From: Moniliella sp. 'wahieum'
Taxonomy: Eukaryota > Basidiomycota > Moniliellomycetes > Moniliellales > Moniliellaceae
Reading direction: 5' to 3'
DNA: 64,000 nt
Assembly: GCA_003971905.1 (NCBI GenBank)
Contig: RSEE01000031.1
Coordinates: 186,001 to 250,000 of the forward strand
Position numbers and translations under genes: made by a program. How positions within the stretch are numbered: the first letter of the stretch is position 1; each line of letters opens with the position of its first letter. Positions 44,093 to 53,200 of the stretch are shown piece after piece. A model generated the notes under the pieces. It saw only the letters and a program-made list of their open reading frames with translations, did no database searches and had not been told where the DNA came from.

Positions 44093-45681
44093 ATGTCGGC
44101 AGCAGCTCTGCGCCTTGTCCGCCCGGCATTGTATCCCAAGCCCTCCCCTCCGCCCTCCCTCTCTTCAGCGCTCGCACGCTCGGTCCGCGCTCCGCCGCAA
44201 TCGTTCCCCCGCACCAGGTTGAGCCGCGCACTGGCTTCCTCTCGTCCCACGCCCACACCCGCACCCCTTGCCACATGGACCCTCACCCCAGGTGCTCGCT
44301 CTTTCTCGCTCTGGTCCTCCTCGAGCAAAGAGAAGGCCGCGCCTGCCGAAGTTTCTTCCCCGCCGCCGGATTCTCTCAATGATGCCCAGGTCTCCACTGT
44401 GGGGGGTGCTTCCCACGCCGAGACAGGTGGCGGGACCGAGGCAGTGGCCGCTTCCTCCGACGCTGCGCAAGGGGCCGTATCTGGTGCAGCCGAAACACTT
44501 GGCTCTCTGGGGTCCGATCCTGTCTCGCCCTTGGATGGGGCAGTGGACGCGGCCCAGACCATGGTGACCAAGGGCCTTGCTGACACTGCAAGTGAGTTTG
44601 CTGCGGCCAACCTGCCAAACGGGTGGCTCACGGTACCCTACATGCAGCAAGCACTTGAGTGGATCGCCGTCTCCACCGGTTTGCCTTGGTGGCAGGTGAT
44701 TGTGGGTACGGTAGTGGCCACCAAGCTGGTGCTGTTGCCCGTGACGATCCGGGGGATGCGGAGCTCAGTCCGGTTGGCTGCGATCCAGCCATCCATGACG
44801 CGCCTCATGAATCAAATGCAAGTTGCCGAGAAAAGCAACAACCCAGTTCAGGTTGCGCGCGCGTCCAACGAAGTCAAGTCTCTCTTGATCCGCAACCAGG
44901 TGAATCCCGTCACGCCCTATGTACCTGCCTTGTTCAACGTGCCTATCTTTATCACCCTTTTCTTTGCGATTGACTACATGGCGCGTGCCGGGCTGGCATC
45001 CATGCTGACGGGTGGCGCACTTTGGTTTACTAACCTCACCGTTTCGGACCCCTACCTCATTCTCCCCATCGCCACCGCTGCCAGTCAACTCCTATCGACG
45101 GAGTTGTCCTCGATAACCCGGCCAATGTCGAAGCAGGCTCAACCATTGAGCCAGGTCACTCGCTACATTGTTCGGGGTGCACTCATCCTGTCACCACTTT
45201 TCATTCGTAACTTCCCCGCTGCGGTACTAGTGATGTGGTCGACGAATGCACTGGTGACGGCACTACAGACCCTCATCATCTCGAGCCCTGCCATGAGGGC
45301 GCGACTGCGCATGGGTCCTGTGCTTCCGACTCTACCGACAACCCCCACCACAACGCCCGCCGAGAATGAGGGAGCTCAGGCGGGGATTGCGGCAACCCTC
45401 TCCTTTCGCTGGGAGCCCGTTTGGCCGAGGAGCAGCAGCGTGTTGAGAACAGAACCCGAATCCCAAGCGTCCGGATGCCAGACAAGCCAATGGCAGCCGC
45501 CTTCACCTCTGCGCAAGATCGCGCTGTGGCGCAGATGAACCGGAAGTACTACCAGGCCACGATGGGCATGGACGCCCCTGATACCCGTCCCATATTGTCG
45601 AAGCGCAGCGCTCGTAGGTCTACCCCTAAGACTGAGGGGGCCGTTTCTACCCCAAAGTCCAAGAACAATCGAGACCCGTAG
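44093..45681 (+). CDS. OXA1: Oxa1/YidC-family mitochondrial inner-membrane insertase
   Basis: Inserts mitochondrially encoded and some imported proteins into the inner membrane. Start at 44093 (MSAAALRLVRPALYPKPS) gives an Arg/Ser/Ala-rich presequence of about 85 residues. After an Ala/Ser-rich, poorly conserved linker come the five membrane segments of the family: WWQVIVGTVVATKLVLLPVT with the following basic loop (RGMRSSVRLAAIQPSM), PYVPALFNVPIFITLFFAID, DPYLILPIATAASQLL, and ALILSPLFIRNFPAAVLVMW with TNALVTALQTLI. A charged tail (KYYQATMGMDAPD then RSTPKTEGAVSTPKSKNN) suits a matrix ribosome-binding end. One frameshift near 45405 separates body from tail. Total about 530 residues. The 3' end faces the Rab escort gene across an 84-bp gap. 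Confidence 0.93.
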
Positions 45682-45765
45682 GGCTAGGTCGGTGTGCTCT
45701 CTTTCCTCTCCAGCTTGTCGCACCTCAATGTATCTCTTTACACCACTGCACTCGTATCCATCGAA

Positions 45766-47763
45766 TTACATTTCTTCTTCTTGTCTCTGTGGGAAAAACT
45801 CCACCACCTCATCCCAGTTGATGCCATCCAACGTCTGACCGTCGGACCCATCAGATGGGCCCTCCAGCACGCCTGCCCGACCCACATATTCAGCCGCGTC
45901 CCGACCCTCCCACGTTTTGGATCGACGCTGGGCTTTGAGTTGGGCCCGTTGTTTAAGTTGCTTGCCCATCTCTTTGGCTTGACTTGGGGTAACAGAAACA
46001 GCATGAGAAGAAACTGCTTCTTCGTGTCCCAGGATGTGCCAGAACGCTTCTTCGGCAACTTGAGAAGCACGGTCGGTCATCTCGGCCAGCGAAAGGGGGA
46101 GCGCCGGGCCCGCCGTCTCTTTGGCAATAGGAGGGAACGGCATGGGAACAAAATGGTCGCTTGGGACGCCGGCCTCCGTTGCAGCAACGCTGGGTTGCCA
46201 ATAAAACGCTTCAAAAAGGGGTACGGGCCGAGATGCAGGAATTGTTGGGTTCCCCCCTGTCTCCCCTTGGGCTGAGGCGTCGGGGGAAACTTCAGCATCC
46301 GCAGTTTTCCACTCGGGAGGCGAAGGGGCAGCCCACTGCAACAGCTGTTCCACATAGGGCCGCAGGATCTGTTGGGGCGTCTGATCCGCAGACGGAAGGC
46401 CGGGGAGGTATTGGGTGAGATAGTACAAGTACGTTCCCTTAGGGCAGCTGAACGTTCCTTCTCCCATCATCAGGATTTGGCAGGCAGCTTGGCCCTCTTT
46501 TGAGGGCGGGACCAACAGTAAGGCTGTCTCGTACGTTGTTGGTGTTGTCGAGTCATCTGTTCCCCCGCCTGCTGAGCTAGGCGGGGCCGGTGTGGTAGCA
46601 ACTCCAGCGGTCAACATGCCGTTGAAATCCACGGGTCGATCAAGCAAAACGATGGCACGAGCAGCAGTGCCGTTGGGTGAAGTAGCGGGATAGGCAGTGT
46701 CTGAACCATGGGCAAGGCTGGGTACGCCAACGACCCAATCGGCAGTGATCGGACCCTGTACTGAACTGAGCTCGGCTTTCCACACAGGCCCTTGCTTTCC
46801 TTGAATGGGTACATTGGATCCTTGCGCCTGGGATGTGCGTTCGATGCGGGCGAGTGACTCGACTTCACACCCAAGCATGAACAATGTCCCCTTGACTGCG
46901 GCAGAGCGTGCATAGCCCTGAACCATCTCACCTGCTCCACCATACTGGCCCACCAGATACGCACTGTTCCCATACCGACCTATGCTGGACAGGTGAGAAG
47001 CCACTCGACGAATTCCATCGCGGGCAGGAAGCGGGGGGTGGGAGGGGTCAGTGCCAGACCAAGGGGCCATCGCAATGCCATAGAGAAGGGGCCCGATCAA
47101 GCTGTCGGGGAAACCAAACTGAGACCGGAGGCAAGCTTCAAAAGACTGATCTGTACCAAAGGAGGGGTCGTTGACGAGTTGATGATCAAGCTGTCCCATC
47201 TCGCCACCCACCTCGGAAGCAAGAGGGGTGACGAACTGGAGGAACTTCATGAGTTTGCGCTTTTCGATGAGGGAGAGAGTGCGGTCCTTAAACACATCCT
47301 CCTTGCTGCTTGGCACTCTGCGCAACGTTGGTGGGGTAAGACTGGATACCAATGCAGTGAGTTCGAGGAGGCGGAATGTGCTGTACTGGGCCACATTGCT
47401 TTTGACAAGTGTGTCAATTCCGGGGCCCCGGCTGGCCAACAGCGTGGGTGTGAGGGCAATGCTGAACTGACGGTCCAAGCGCTGGAGCGCAGGCGGGATC
47501 TCCGTAGGGGTTCCATCTGGTGTGCGAAAGTATGGAAAAGAAAGCGACGCGCGAGCAGCAGCAGGAAGGCGTGCAGCCCACTGACTGAGCTCGCCGAGAG
47601 TCAAGCTGGCCCAATCAGCGCCATAGTACGGCTGGGCGTCGATATGGAGCGCACGCAAGCCCGCATGGGCCAGGGCCGCGCCCGCGATGGCCGTGGGAAG
47701 ATCTGTGCCGACGAGGAGAACGTCAAAGTGCGTGTCATCCAGCGTAGCACGCTCCTCGGGCAT
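45766..47763 (-). CDS. MRS6: Rab escort protein (Rab geranylgeranyltransferase component A)
   Basis: Presents newly made Rab GTPases to the geranylgeranyltransferase and delivers them to membranes. The 665-codon ORF is unbroken, from MPEERATLDDTHFDVLLVGT at 47763. The GDI/REP fold shows a Rossmann-like start (DVLLVGTDLPTAIAGAALAH), the KSNVAQYSTFRLLE block, VPSSKEDVFKDRTLSLIEKR followed by LMKFLQF (Rab-binding platform), QYGGAGEMVQGYARSAAVKG and TLFMLGCEVESLARI. It is longer than GDI (about 450) and carries insertions, which fits REP rather than GDI. The C-terminal 120 residues (SLAEMTDRASQVAEEAFWHI onward, ending acidic) have no GDI counterpart. No intron is seen. Unlike most neighbours it needs no frame correction. 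It converges on OXA1. Confidence 0.9.
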   Translation of the reverse strand: MPEERATLDDTHFDVLLVGTDLPTAIAGAALAHAGLRALHIDAQPYYGADWASLTLGELSQWAARLPAAARASLSFPYFRTPDGTPTEIPPALQRLDRQFSIALTPTLLASRGPGIDTLVKSNVAQYSTFRLLELTALVSSLTPPTLRRVPSSKEDVFKDRTLSLIEKRKLMKFLQFVTPLASEVGGEMGQLDHQLVNDPSFGTDQSFEACLRSQFGFPDSLIGPLLYGIAMAPWSGTDPSHPPLPARDGIRRVASHLSSIGRYGNSAYLVGQYGGAGEMVQGYARSAAVKGTLFMLGCEVESLARIERTSQAQGSNVPIQGKQGPVWKAELSSVQGPITADWVVGVPSLAHGSDTAYPATSPNGTAARAIVLLDRPVDFNGMLTAGVATTPAPPSSAGGGTDDSTTPTTYETALLLVPPSKEGQAACQILMMGEGTFSCPKGTYLYYLTQYLPGLPSADQTPQQILRPYVEQLLQWAAPSPPEWKTADAEVSPDASAQGETGGNPTIPASRPVPLFEAFYWQPSVAATEAGVPSDHFVPMPFPPIAKETAGPALPLSLAEMTDRASQVAEEAFWHILGHEEAVSSHAVSVTPSQAKEMGKQLKQRAQLKAQRRSKTWEGRDAAEYVGRAGVLEGPSDGSDGQTLDGINWDEVVEFFPQRQEEEM

Positions 47764-47909
47764 GGCGGTAGTGGTGGGCAGGCGTTTGCGGGTGTATGTT
47801 TGGCGCGAGGAAAGAAAGAAGGGCGAAGGGGCGCAATGCAGATGGCGGCCACAGCAGGCTCCTATTCTGTGGATTGGGTGGAGAAACAGCGGCCAAAGAT
47901 AGCATGCAA

Positions 47910-47993
47910 GCCTCGCTATTTCAATCGGTAGAATTTGAGACTCTTATGCAGAGGTCCATCTCACGGTTGTGGGTTCGAGTCCCACGTGGGGCG
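47910..47993 (+). tRNA. tRNA-Lys (CTT) with an 11-nt intron
   Basis: Acceptor GCCTCGC pairs with GTGGGGC (two G-T pairs), discriminator G. Anticodon arm TGAGA-CTCTTAA-TCTCA with CTT. T arm GTGGG-TTCGAGT-CCCAC is perfect and gives a good B box. An 11-nt intron (TGCAGAGGTCC) follows position 37. The D arm is odd: TTTC/GAAT in place of GCTC/GAGC, so position 10-25 would be T-T and the A box is weak. Confidence 0.82.
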
Positions 47994-47994
47994 C

Positions 47995-47999
47995 TTTTT
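47995..47999 (+). terminator. RNA polymerase III T5 terminator of tRNA-Lys
   Basis: Five T one base past the tRNA 3' end; a second T6 run follows at about 48004-48009. Confidence 0.75.
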
Positions 48000-48054
48000 G
48001 ATATTTTTTGCCGCTCAGACGCGTGGGATTGCGCAATCATTGTGTGTGTCAAGA

Positions 48055-48350
48055 GGCAGCAGCGCGGAGCGCTGAGTCGCGCTGATGCGGAGCGCCGAGT
48101 CGCGCTAAGCGCTGAGCGCCAGCGCTGAGCTCAGCCTTCACGTTGAGGCTGACCCAACGCTGAATCATCGAATCGCGCTGAGCGGAGCGCAGCGGCTGAG
48201 CGCTGAGTCGCGCTGAACGCTGAGCCGCCCTGTGCGCCCCGTGCGGCGCTCGGCTGTGCTCAGCCGCTGCGCCCCAGCGCCCCAGCGCTGAGGGCGCGCT
48301 GACGCATGAAGCGGCAAGCGCCCCTGCGCTGAGCACCTCAGCACCTCAGC
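48055..48350. repeat. Degenerate GCGCTGAG array
   Basis: About 20 imperfect copies of GCGCTGAG, GCGCTGAGTCGCGCTGA and their reverse complements (CTCAGCGC, TCAGCGC) fill about 300 bp between tRNA-Lys and the zinc-finger gene. The units are partly self-complementary (CTCAGCGCTGAG is a perfect palindrome), so the array can form many hairpins. Single copies also occur near 15020 and 50247. The rest of the 47994-48520 interval is the CT-rich leader of the zinc-finger gene. Confidence 0.8.
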
Positions 48351-48520
48351 TTCCCGCACGGCGCCCGTCTCGTCCCCGATTACGTTAGGGGTGACACGGT
48401 GCTAGGGTTGGTCTGCGCAGGTGGCTTGCCCTTGGGGCTTGGGTTCGAGCGCGCGTCTGTGCTCTCCCCCCCACCATCCACGTTGGGAGCGCGTCTCTTG
48501 CCTGTGCCCTCCTTCGGACC

Positions 48521-49654
48521 ATGTCCGACACCCCGCCCAGCATGGCCGACGGAGCAAATGTCACTTCCCAGCAGCCGGGCACCACCGGATCAGCCGCCGC
48601 TGGGCCCTACGCCTGCAATGTTTGCGGCCGTCACGTCCGCTCGCCGCCTGCTCTGCAATGGCACATGCGTTCCCACCAAGGCGACCGCCCCTTTCCTTGC
48701 CCGCTGTGCTCCGAGTACGCTGGACCTACGCGCCACGCGTTGCACCAACACATGTACAAGCATCATCGCGAGCGGAACCCCAACTCGGTCAGCAATCGAC
48801 GCGCTGCCGAGCGCGCCAAGGGCCAGACGGGTCGCAAAGTTACGCGTGGCCGCGGTTACCCGTCCAAAGTGTCCTCCGTCCCCGTGGGAGGCGTGACCTG
48901 CCCTATCTGCGCGCGTTCTGTTCGCTCCCCGCCCGCCCTTCAGTGGCACATGCGTATTCACACGGCGGATCGCCCGCACCAGTGCGAGTATTGCACGTAC
49001 ACGGCCGAGAATCGCCACGCGTTGAGCCAACACGTTTATAAGGCCCACCGCTCTTCTCGCGTGGAGGAGCAGGCGCCGGCGGAAAATCTAGCGCACGCGC
49101 AGGCTCCCGCTATCGCGCCTCAGCCTGCTTCTGGGCCGAACCTTGGTCATCCGGGGATGTCTTTCCATCCGTCGGCGTTGCCTCCTGCTTCCCTTACGGC
49201 GCTGCCCCCTGGCACGCACCACATGGCGCAAGGTCAGCAGGGCCTGTATATGCCGATTACGCTGCCTCTTGGTGGAATGGACCAGGCGCCGCCAGGGCAC
49301 CGGGTCCCTATGCACCATCAAGCTGGTGCTACTGGCGTCCCGATGGAGCCCCCGCCGGCGCCTAAGCCGCAAGCGAAAAGGGGCGCTGCCCGCAAGGCAC
49401 CCAAGAAGAAGAAAGGCCCGAATCCAGCCAGTCCGCCGCTTCCGCCGGAGCCGGCTGGCGCTCCGCTCCCTTTCAGCCACTTGTTTCCGCATGGAACTGG
49501 CGACCCTGCGCAGTCGTCTCGCCTGCCTTCGACCATGGGCCCGCCGTACTTTGCTCCCCCGCCGCCGGTCCACACGGAAACGCCGGAAGCCCAAGCCCAA
49601 GCCCGGGCTCTGTTTGCCCGTGCGCTGGAGGACCAGCGATACCGCACCAAGTAG
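48521..49654 (+). CDS. C2H2 zinc-finger protein with two paired-finger modules
   Basis: Probable nuclear DNA-binding protein, 377 residues, intact, no intron. Start at 48521 (MSDTPPSMADGANVTSQQPG). Four C2H2 fingers come as two near-copies of a pair. Pair 1: CNVCGRHVRSPPALQWHMRS with CPLCSEYAGPTRHALHQHMY (about 48610-48760). Pair 2: CPICARSVRSPPALQWHMRI with CEYCTYTAENRHALSQHVYK (about 48900-49050). RSPPALQWHMR is identical in both, so the pair arose by internal duplication. A basic linker (GRKVTRGRGYPSK) joins them. The C-terminal half is Pro/His/Ala-rich with a nuclear-localisation-like KRGAARKAPKKKKGP (about 49376). No named orthologue recognised; target genes unknown. Confidence 0.85.
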   Translation: MSDTPPSMADGANVTSQQPGTTGSAAAGPYACNVCGRHVRSPPALQWHMRSHQGDRPFPCPLCSEYAGPTRHALHQHMYKHHRERNPNSVSNRRAAERAKGQTGRKVTRGRGYPSKVSSVPVGGVTCPICARSVRSPPALQWHMRIHTADRPHQCEYCTYTAENRHALSQHVYKAHRSSRVEEQAPAENLAHAQAPAIAPQPASGPNLGHPGMSFHPSALPPASLTALPPGTHHMAQGQQGLYMPITLPLGGMDQAPPGHRVPMHHQAGATGVPMEPPPAPKPQAKRGAARKAPKKKKGPNPASPPLPPEPAGAPLPFSHLFPHGTGDPAQSSRLPSTMGPPYFAPPPPVHTETPEAQAQARALFARALEDQRYRTK

Positions 49655-50285
49655 ACGAGCGGGTGTGCTGGAAGCGACGCTGGTACTCGTTGCGCCCGGC
49701 ATCGGTTTGTAAACTAGTGCCTTTTGTTCCGTTTGGTATGGACGTTTATTGCTATCGAGTCCATTTGATCATGTGTGGGGTAGATGTGCGGTGGGTGTGC
49801 TGGGCAACGCGGGCGCAGCGGAGGCGTGGGTTAGCGTGTGGGAACAGACCAGGAGAGGCTAGGAAACATTGAACGTTCAGGTGATGCGCGCCCCAACGGC
49901 CGGCTGTGTCACGTGTTGCGGTGGGTACATCACAGCGTGATCACCGCCGGGGGGGGAGCAGGGGCAGTGTCGGGGGCGTGGGTGGGTCTCCGCGCAGGCG
50001 GCCGGTGGCAGGTGGCCGGCGACGCAGTCGGTGGGCCGCATGGCGGTGGGCGCCATGGCCATCGCCACGCTCCCACCACCCCGCACGCTCGCCGCCGCCA
50101 CCACCACCGCCACCACCAGCGCCCGTATCGCGCGCGCCCGCCCCCGCCCGCCCGCCGCTGTGCTCCCTGCGTTGCATGCGCTGTGCATAGCACACACCCT
50201 GCTGCCGCCCCTTGCCGCCCCCCTCGCCCCCCGGCTGGCGCTGACCCTCAGCGCTGAGCGTGAGCGCCGCGTCTCCCCTCGCACC
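49655..50285. other. Intergenic: zinc-finger 3' flank and formin promoter
   Basis: GC-rich; (CCACCACCGCCA)-type tandem words at about 50090-50120, and the palindrome CTCAGCGCTGAG at about 50247-50258, just upstream of the formin start. No gene recognised. Confidence 0.5.
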
Positions 50286-53200
50286 ATGCGCTCCTTCTTT
50301 GAGGGCCGGCGCAAGAAGCACGATGCTGACCGCCCCATATCGCCCTCACCCACCTCCACGTCTCCGGCGTCGCGCCTTGGCCAGGTGTGTCGATGTCTCC
50401 TCTGCATGCCCCCCCCCCCCTCCCCCCCAACTTGATTTCTAACCTTCTCTGCCCCCCCAAGGCCGCCGATGACTTTGGTCTTCCCCCCTCGGTCGCTTCG
50501 TCGATGACAACCATGTCTCTGCTGCATCTGGGCAGAGCCCCACCAGTCCCCACCACCACCACCCTCCTCGATCCCACCGCCCTCCACATAGCCCCTACTA
50601 CGACAAGCATCACTACCACCACCACCGCCACCCCGATCCCAACTCCCACAGCAGCCGCGCCCAAAGCCCTTCCTTTCCATCGGTCCAATCGGGTCTGAGT
50701 GACTTTGGCAACTCCTCAAGCAAGTCTCATTCGAGTCATGCCTCCTCGGCTCAATCTGGTCGTTCAGTAGGCTCCCATCACCCCTCCTTTGGCTTCGGTC
50801 CGACGTCCGCCAAAGAACGCACGGTGGCCGCCATGGCCGCTGCTGCCGTTGCCGCTGCGGGAGGGAGTGGCCCGGGCAGCCCAATCCACACCGTCCTCCC
50901 CCCAGGTTTTGGGGGTGCTGGTGCTGGTAGCCACAGCGCCCCGCATGGCGAGTTTTCCTTCCCTCGCCCCAGCGACGCCGAAGTGGAGCGTATGTTTGCC
51001 GACTTGATCCAGAAACGCGACTTTCAGAGTCTACCGGGTGGCGCTCCATCGGACGAATCGCGGGGCGGACAAGGTACCCAGACCCTAATGAGCTTCAGTA
51101 TGGATAAGAAGTGGATGTTGGTGTACAACGACCGCTTGACCGAGTGGCATGCGGCCCGCGAGCGTGAGCGCAATCGTGGCCAAGCCCTGGCTCAAGGTGG
51201 CAACGCGACCATTGCACGCAACTCTCCCGAATGGTTCATAAAACGCATCGTCGATGGCACTGTCAATGGTACGGACATCGGCGCGTTGGCAGTGACGCTT
51301 CGTACGTGCGCAATCGGGTGGATCGATCACTTTGTCGAGGCCAAGGGCACACCCGTTCTCACCTCATTCCTTCACAACATCCATGCTAAGACCCCCAAGT
51401 CGGAGGAGGACTATGCACTCGAGTACGAGGTCATGAAAGCCTTTCGCGCCCTCTTTAATTCCAAGCCTGGCGCCAACGACGCTCTGGGCAACCCGCGCTG
51501 TGTTGTCGAAATCGTTTTCTCTCTCGTGAGCCCCCAGTTGAGCACGCGCCGCCAGGCCGCCGACATTCTGCTCTTCCTTTGCCATTGGGCTAAGCCTACC
51601 GGGCATCGCCTTGTTTTGCAAGGCGTGGATGCGCTGCAGCAAAAGCAAGCAGCCCTTGGCCGCTTTGACGTTTGGTTCCGCGCTTTTGAGCTCACCATCG
51701 ATGGCCGGGGAAAAATGGGCTCCATGGTTGGCGCTAGTGAGGAGATCAAGAAGATGAGTGTGGCAAGTCGACCAGGTCGAGGACCTGGCGTCGCCACTGC
51801 TCCCACACCCGATTCCAACCTCAACGAGTATGCTCTGAACAACATGTTCCTCATCAACACGCTTCTTTCCAGTGACATTGTGATCGACCTTCATGAACGA
51901 GTTCATCTACGCACCCAGATGGACTCGTCGGGTCTGAGGCGGATCCTGGAAAAGCTGCGTGCGTTCAAGTCGCAAGAAGTGGACCACCAGATCGAGATCT
52001 TTGACCGCTGCGCTCACAATGATGCTGACGAGCTGGCCGAACACATGAATTCGGCCGCCATGGCCGACTTGACTGACCCACAAGATGTTTTCAATGCGGT
52101 GCTTGAACGCGTTCGCGGCACTCGGGCACAAGACTTTTTTGTGTCGGCTCTCAAACACCTGTTGCTCATCCAACAGGACTCAGGATATGGTGCACTACTA
52201 CCAACTCATTGATGCCTTGGTCGCTGCAGTCGTGCTTGACCGTAAAGGTGTGGTAGCCGGGCATGACATGAGTGCCTTGCTGGGAATTGGGGTAACCCGT
52301 GTCCTGTCTCGTTTTGCCGATCAAGACAAGATGGACGCTGCCGAAGCCGAGTTGCAGCGCATGAGATCCAAGTTGGCTGACGCTGAGCAAGCCCGTTCTC
52401 ATGCCGAGGAGCAACTGCTGCAAGGGTCTGGTGGAGTAATCCGGTCCCTGGAGTTGCAAGCCTCCGAGTTGGAGATGGACTTGGCTACTGCGCGCGAGAA
52501 TGCTGAAGCAGCCCGGGGTGAGATGCGGGATATGGAACGCACCCACTTGGAGCGGGCCTACCAGCTAGAGATCCAGAACCGTGAGCTCTACATGATGCTC
52601 CGCCAGGCCAACATCGACCCTACCTCTCTCCCCGCGGGAGACCAGGATGGGCCCAAGGTGGACCGCCAAGCGCTCGTTTCCGAACTCGAAAGGACGCTGG
52701 AGCGATCAACTGCTATTGCTCGGATCGAGACGAGCTCTACCGTGCACCGCCCTCCCAGATCCCGATCCAATGCTCGTATAGTCAGTGATTCGGCTGTTAA
52801 TGATCAAGAACCTGACCCGTCGCACCCCACCTTTGAGATCGACCGATTGCGGATTCAGGCCAAGTTGGCTCAGCGCATGATGGACTCGGAGGAATTGCAA
52901 CGGTCTATGGTCAAGACCATTGAGGACCGTCGGTCCCGGAGGAAACATTCTGAGCGGGACCACCTCCCACCACCGGCTGGGGCGAGCCCCGAGGTAGAAG
53001 CTGCTTCTCCACCGCCACCGCCACACCACCTCCGCCTCCGCCACCACCTCCAGCCCCACCAGGACCTGATCATGTTGTAGGGGAAGCAGCGCCGCCACCC
53101 CTCCGCCTCCGCCCCGCCCCACCCCCCCCCTCCTCCCCTCAGGCTTCTAATCCTGGCTTTTTGGACGAGATTCGCAAACATCGTCCTCAGGATAGCGATG

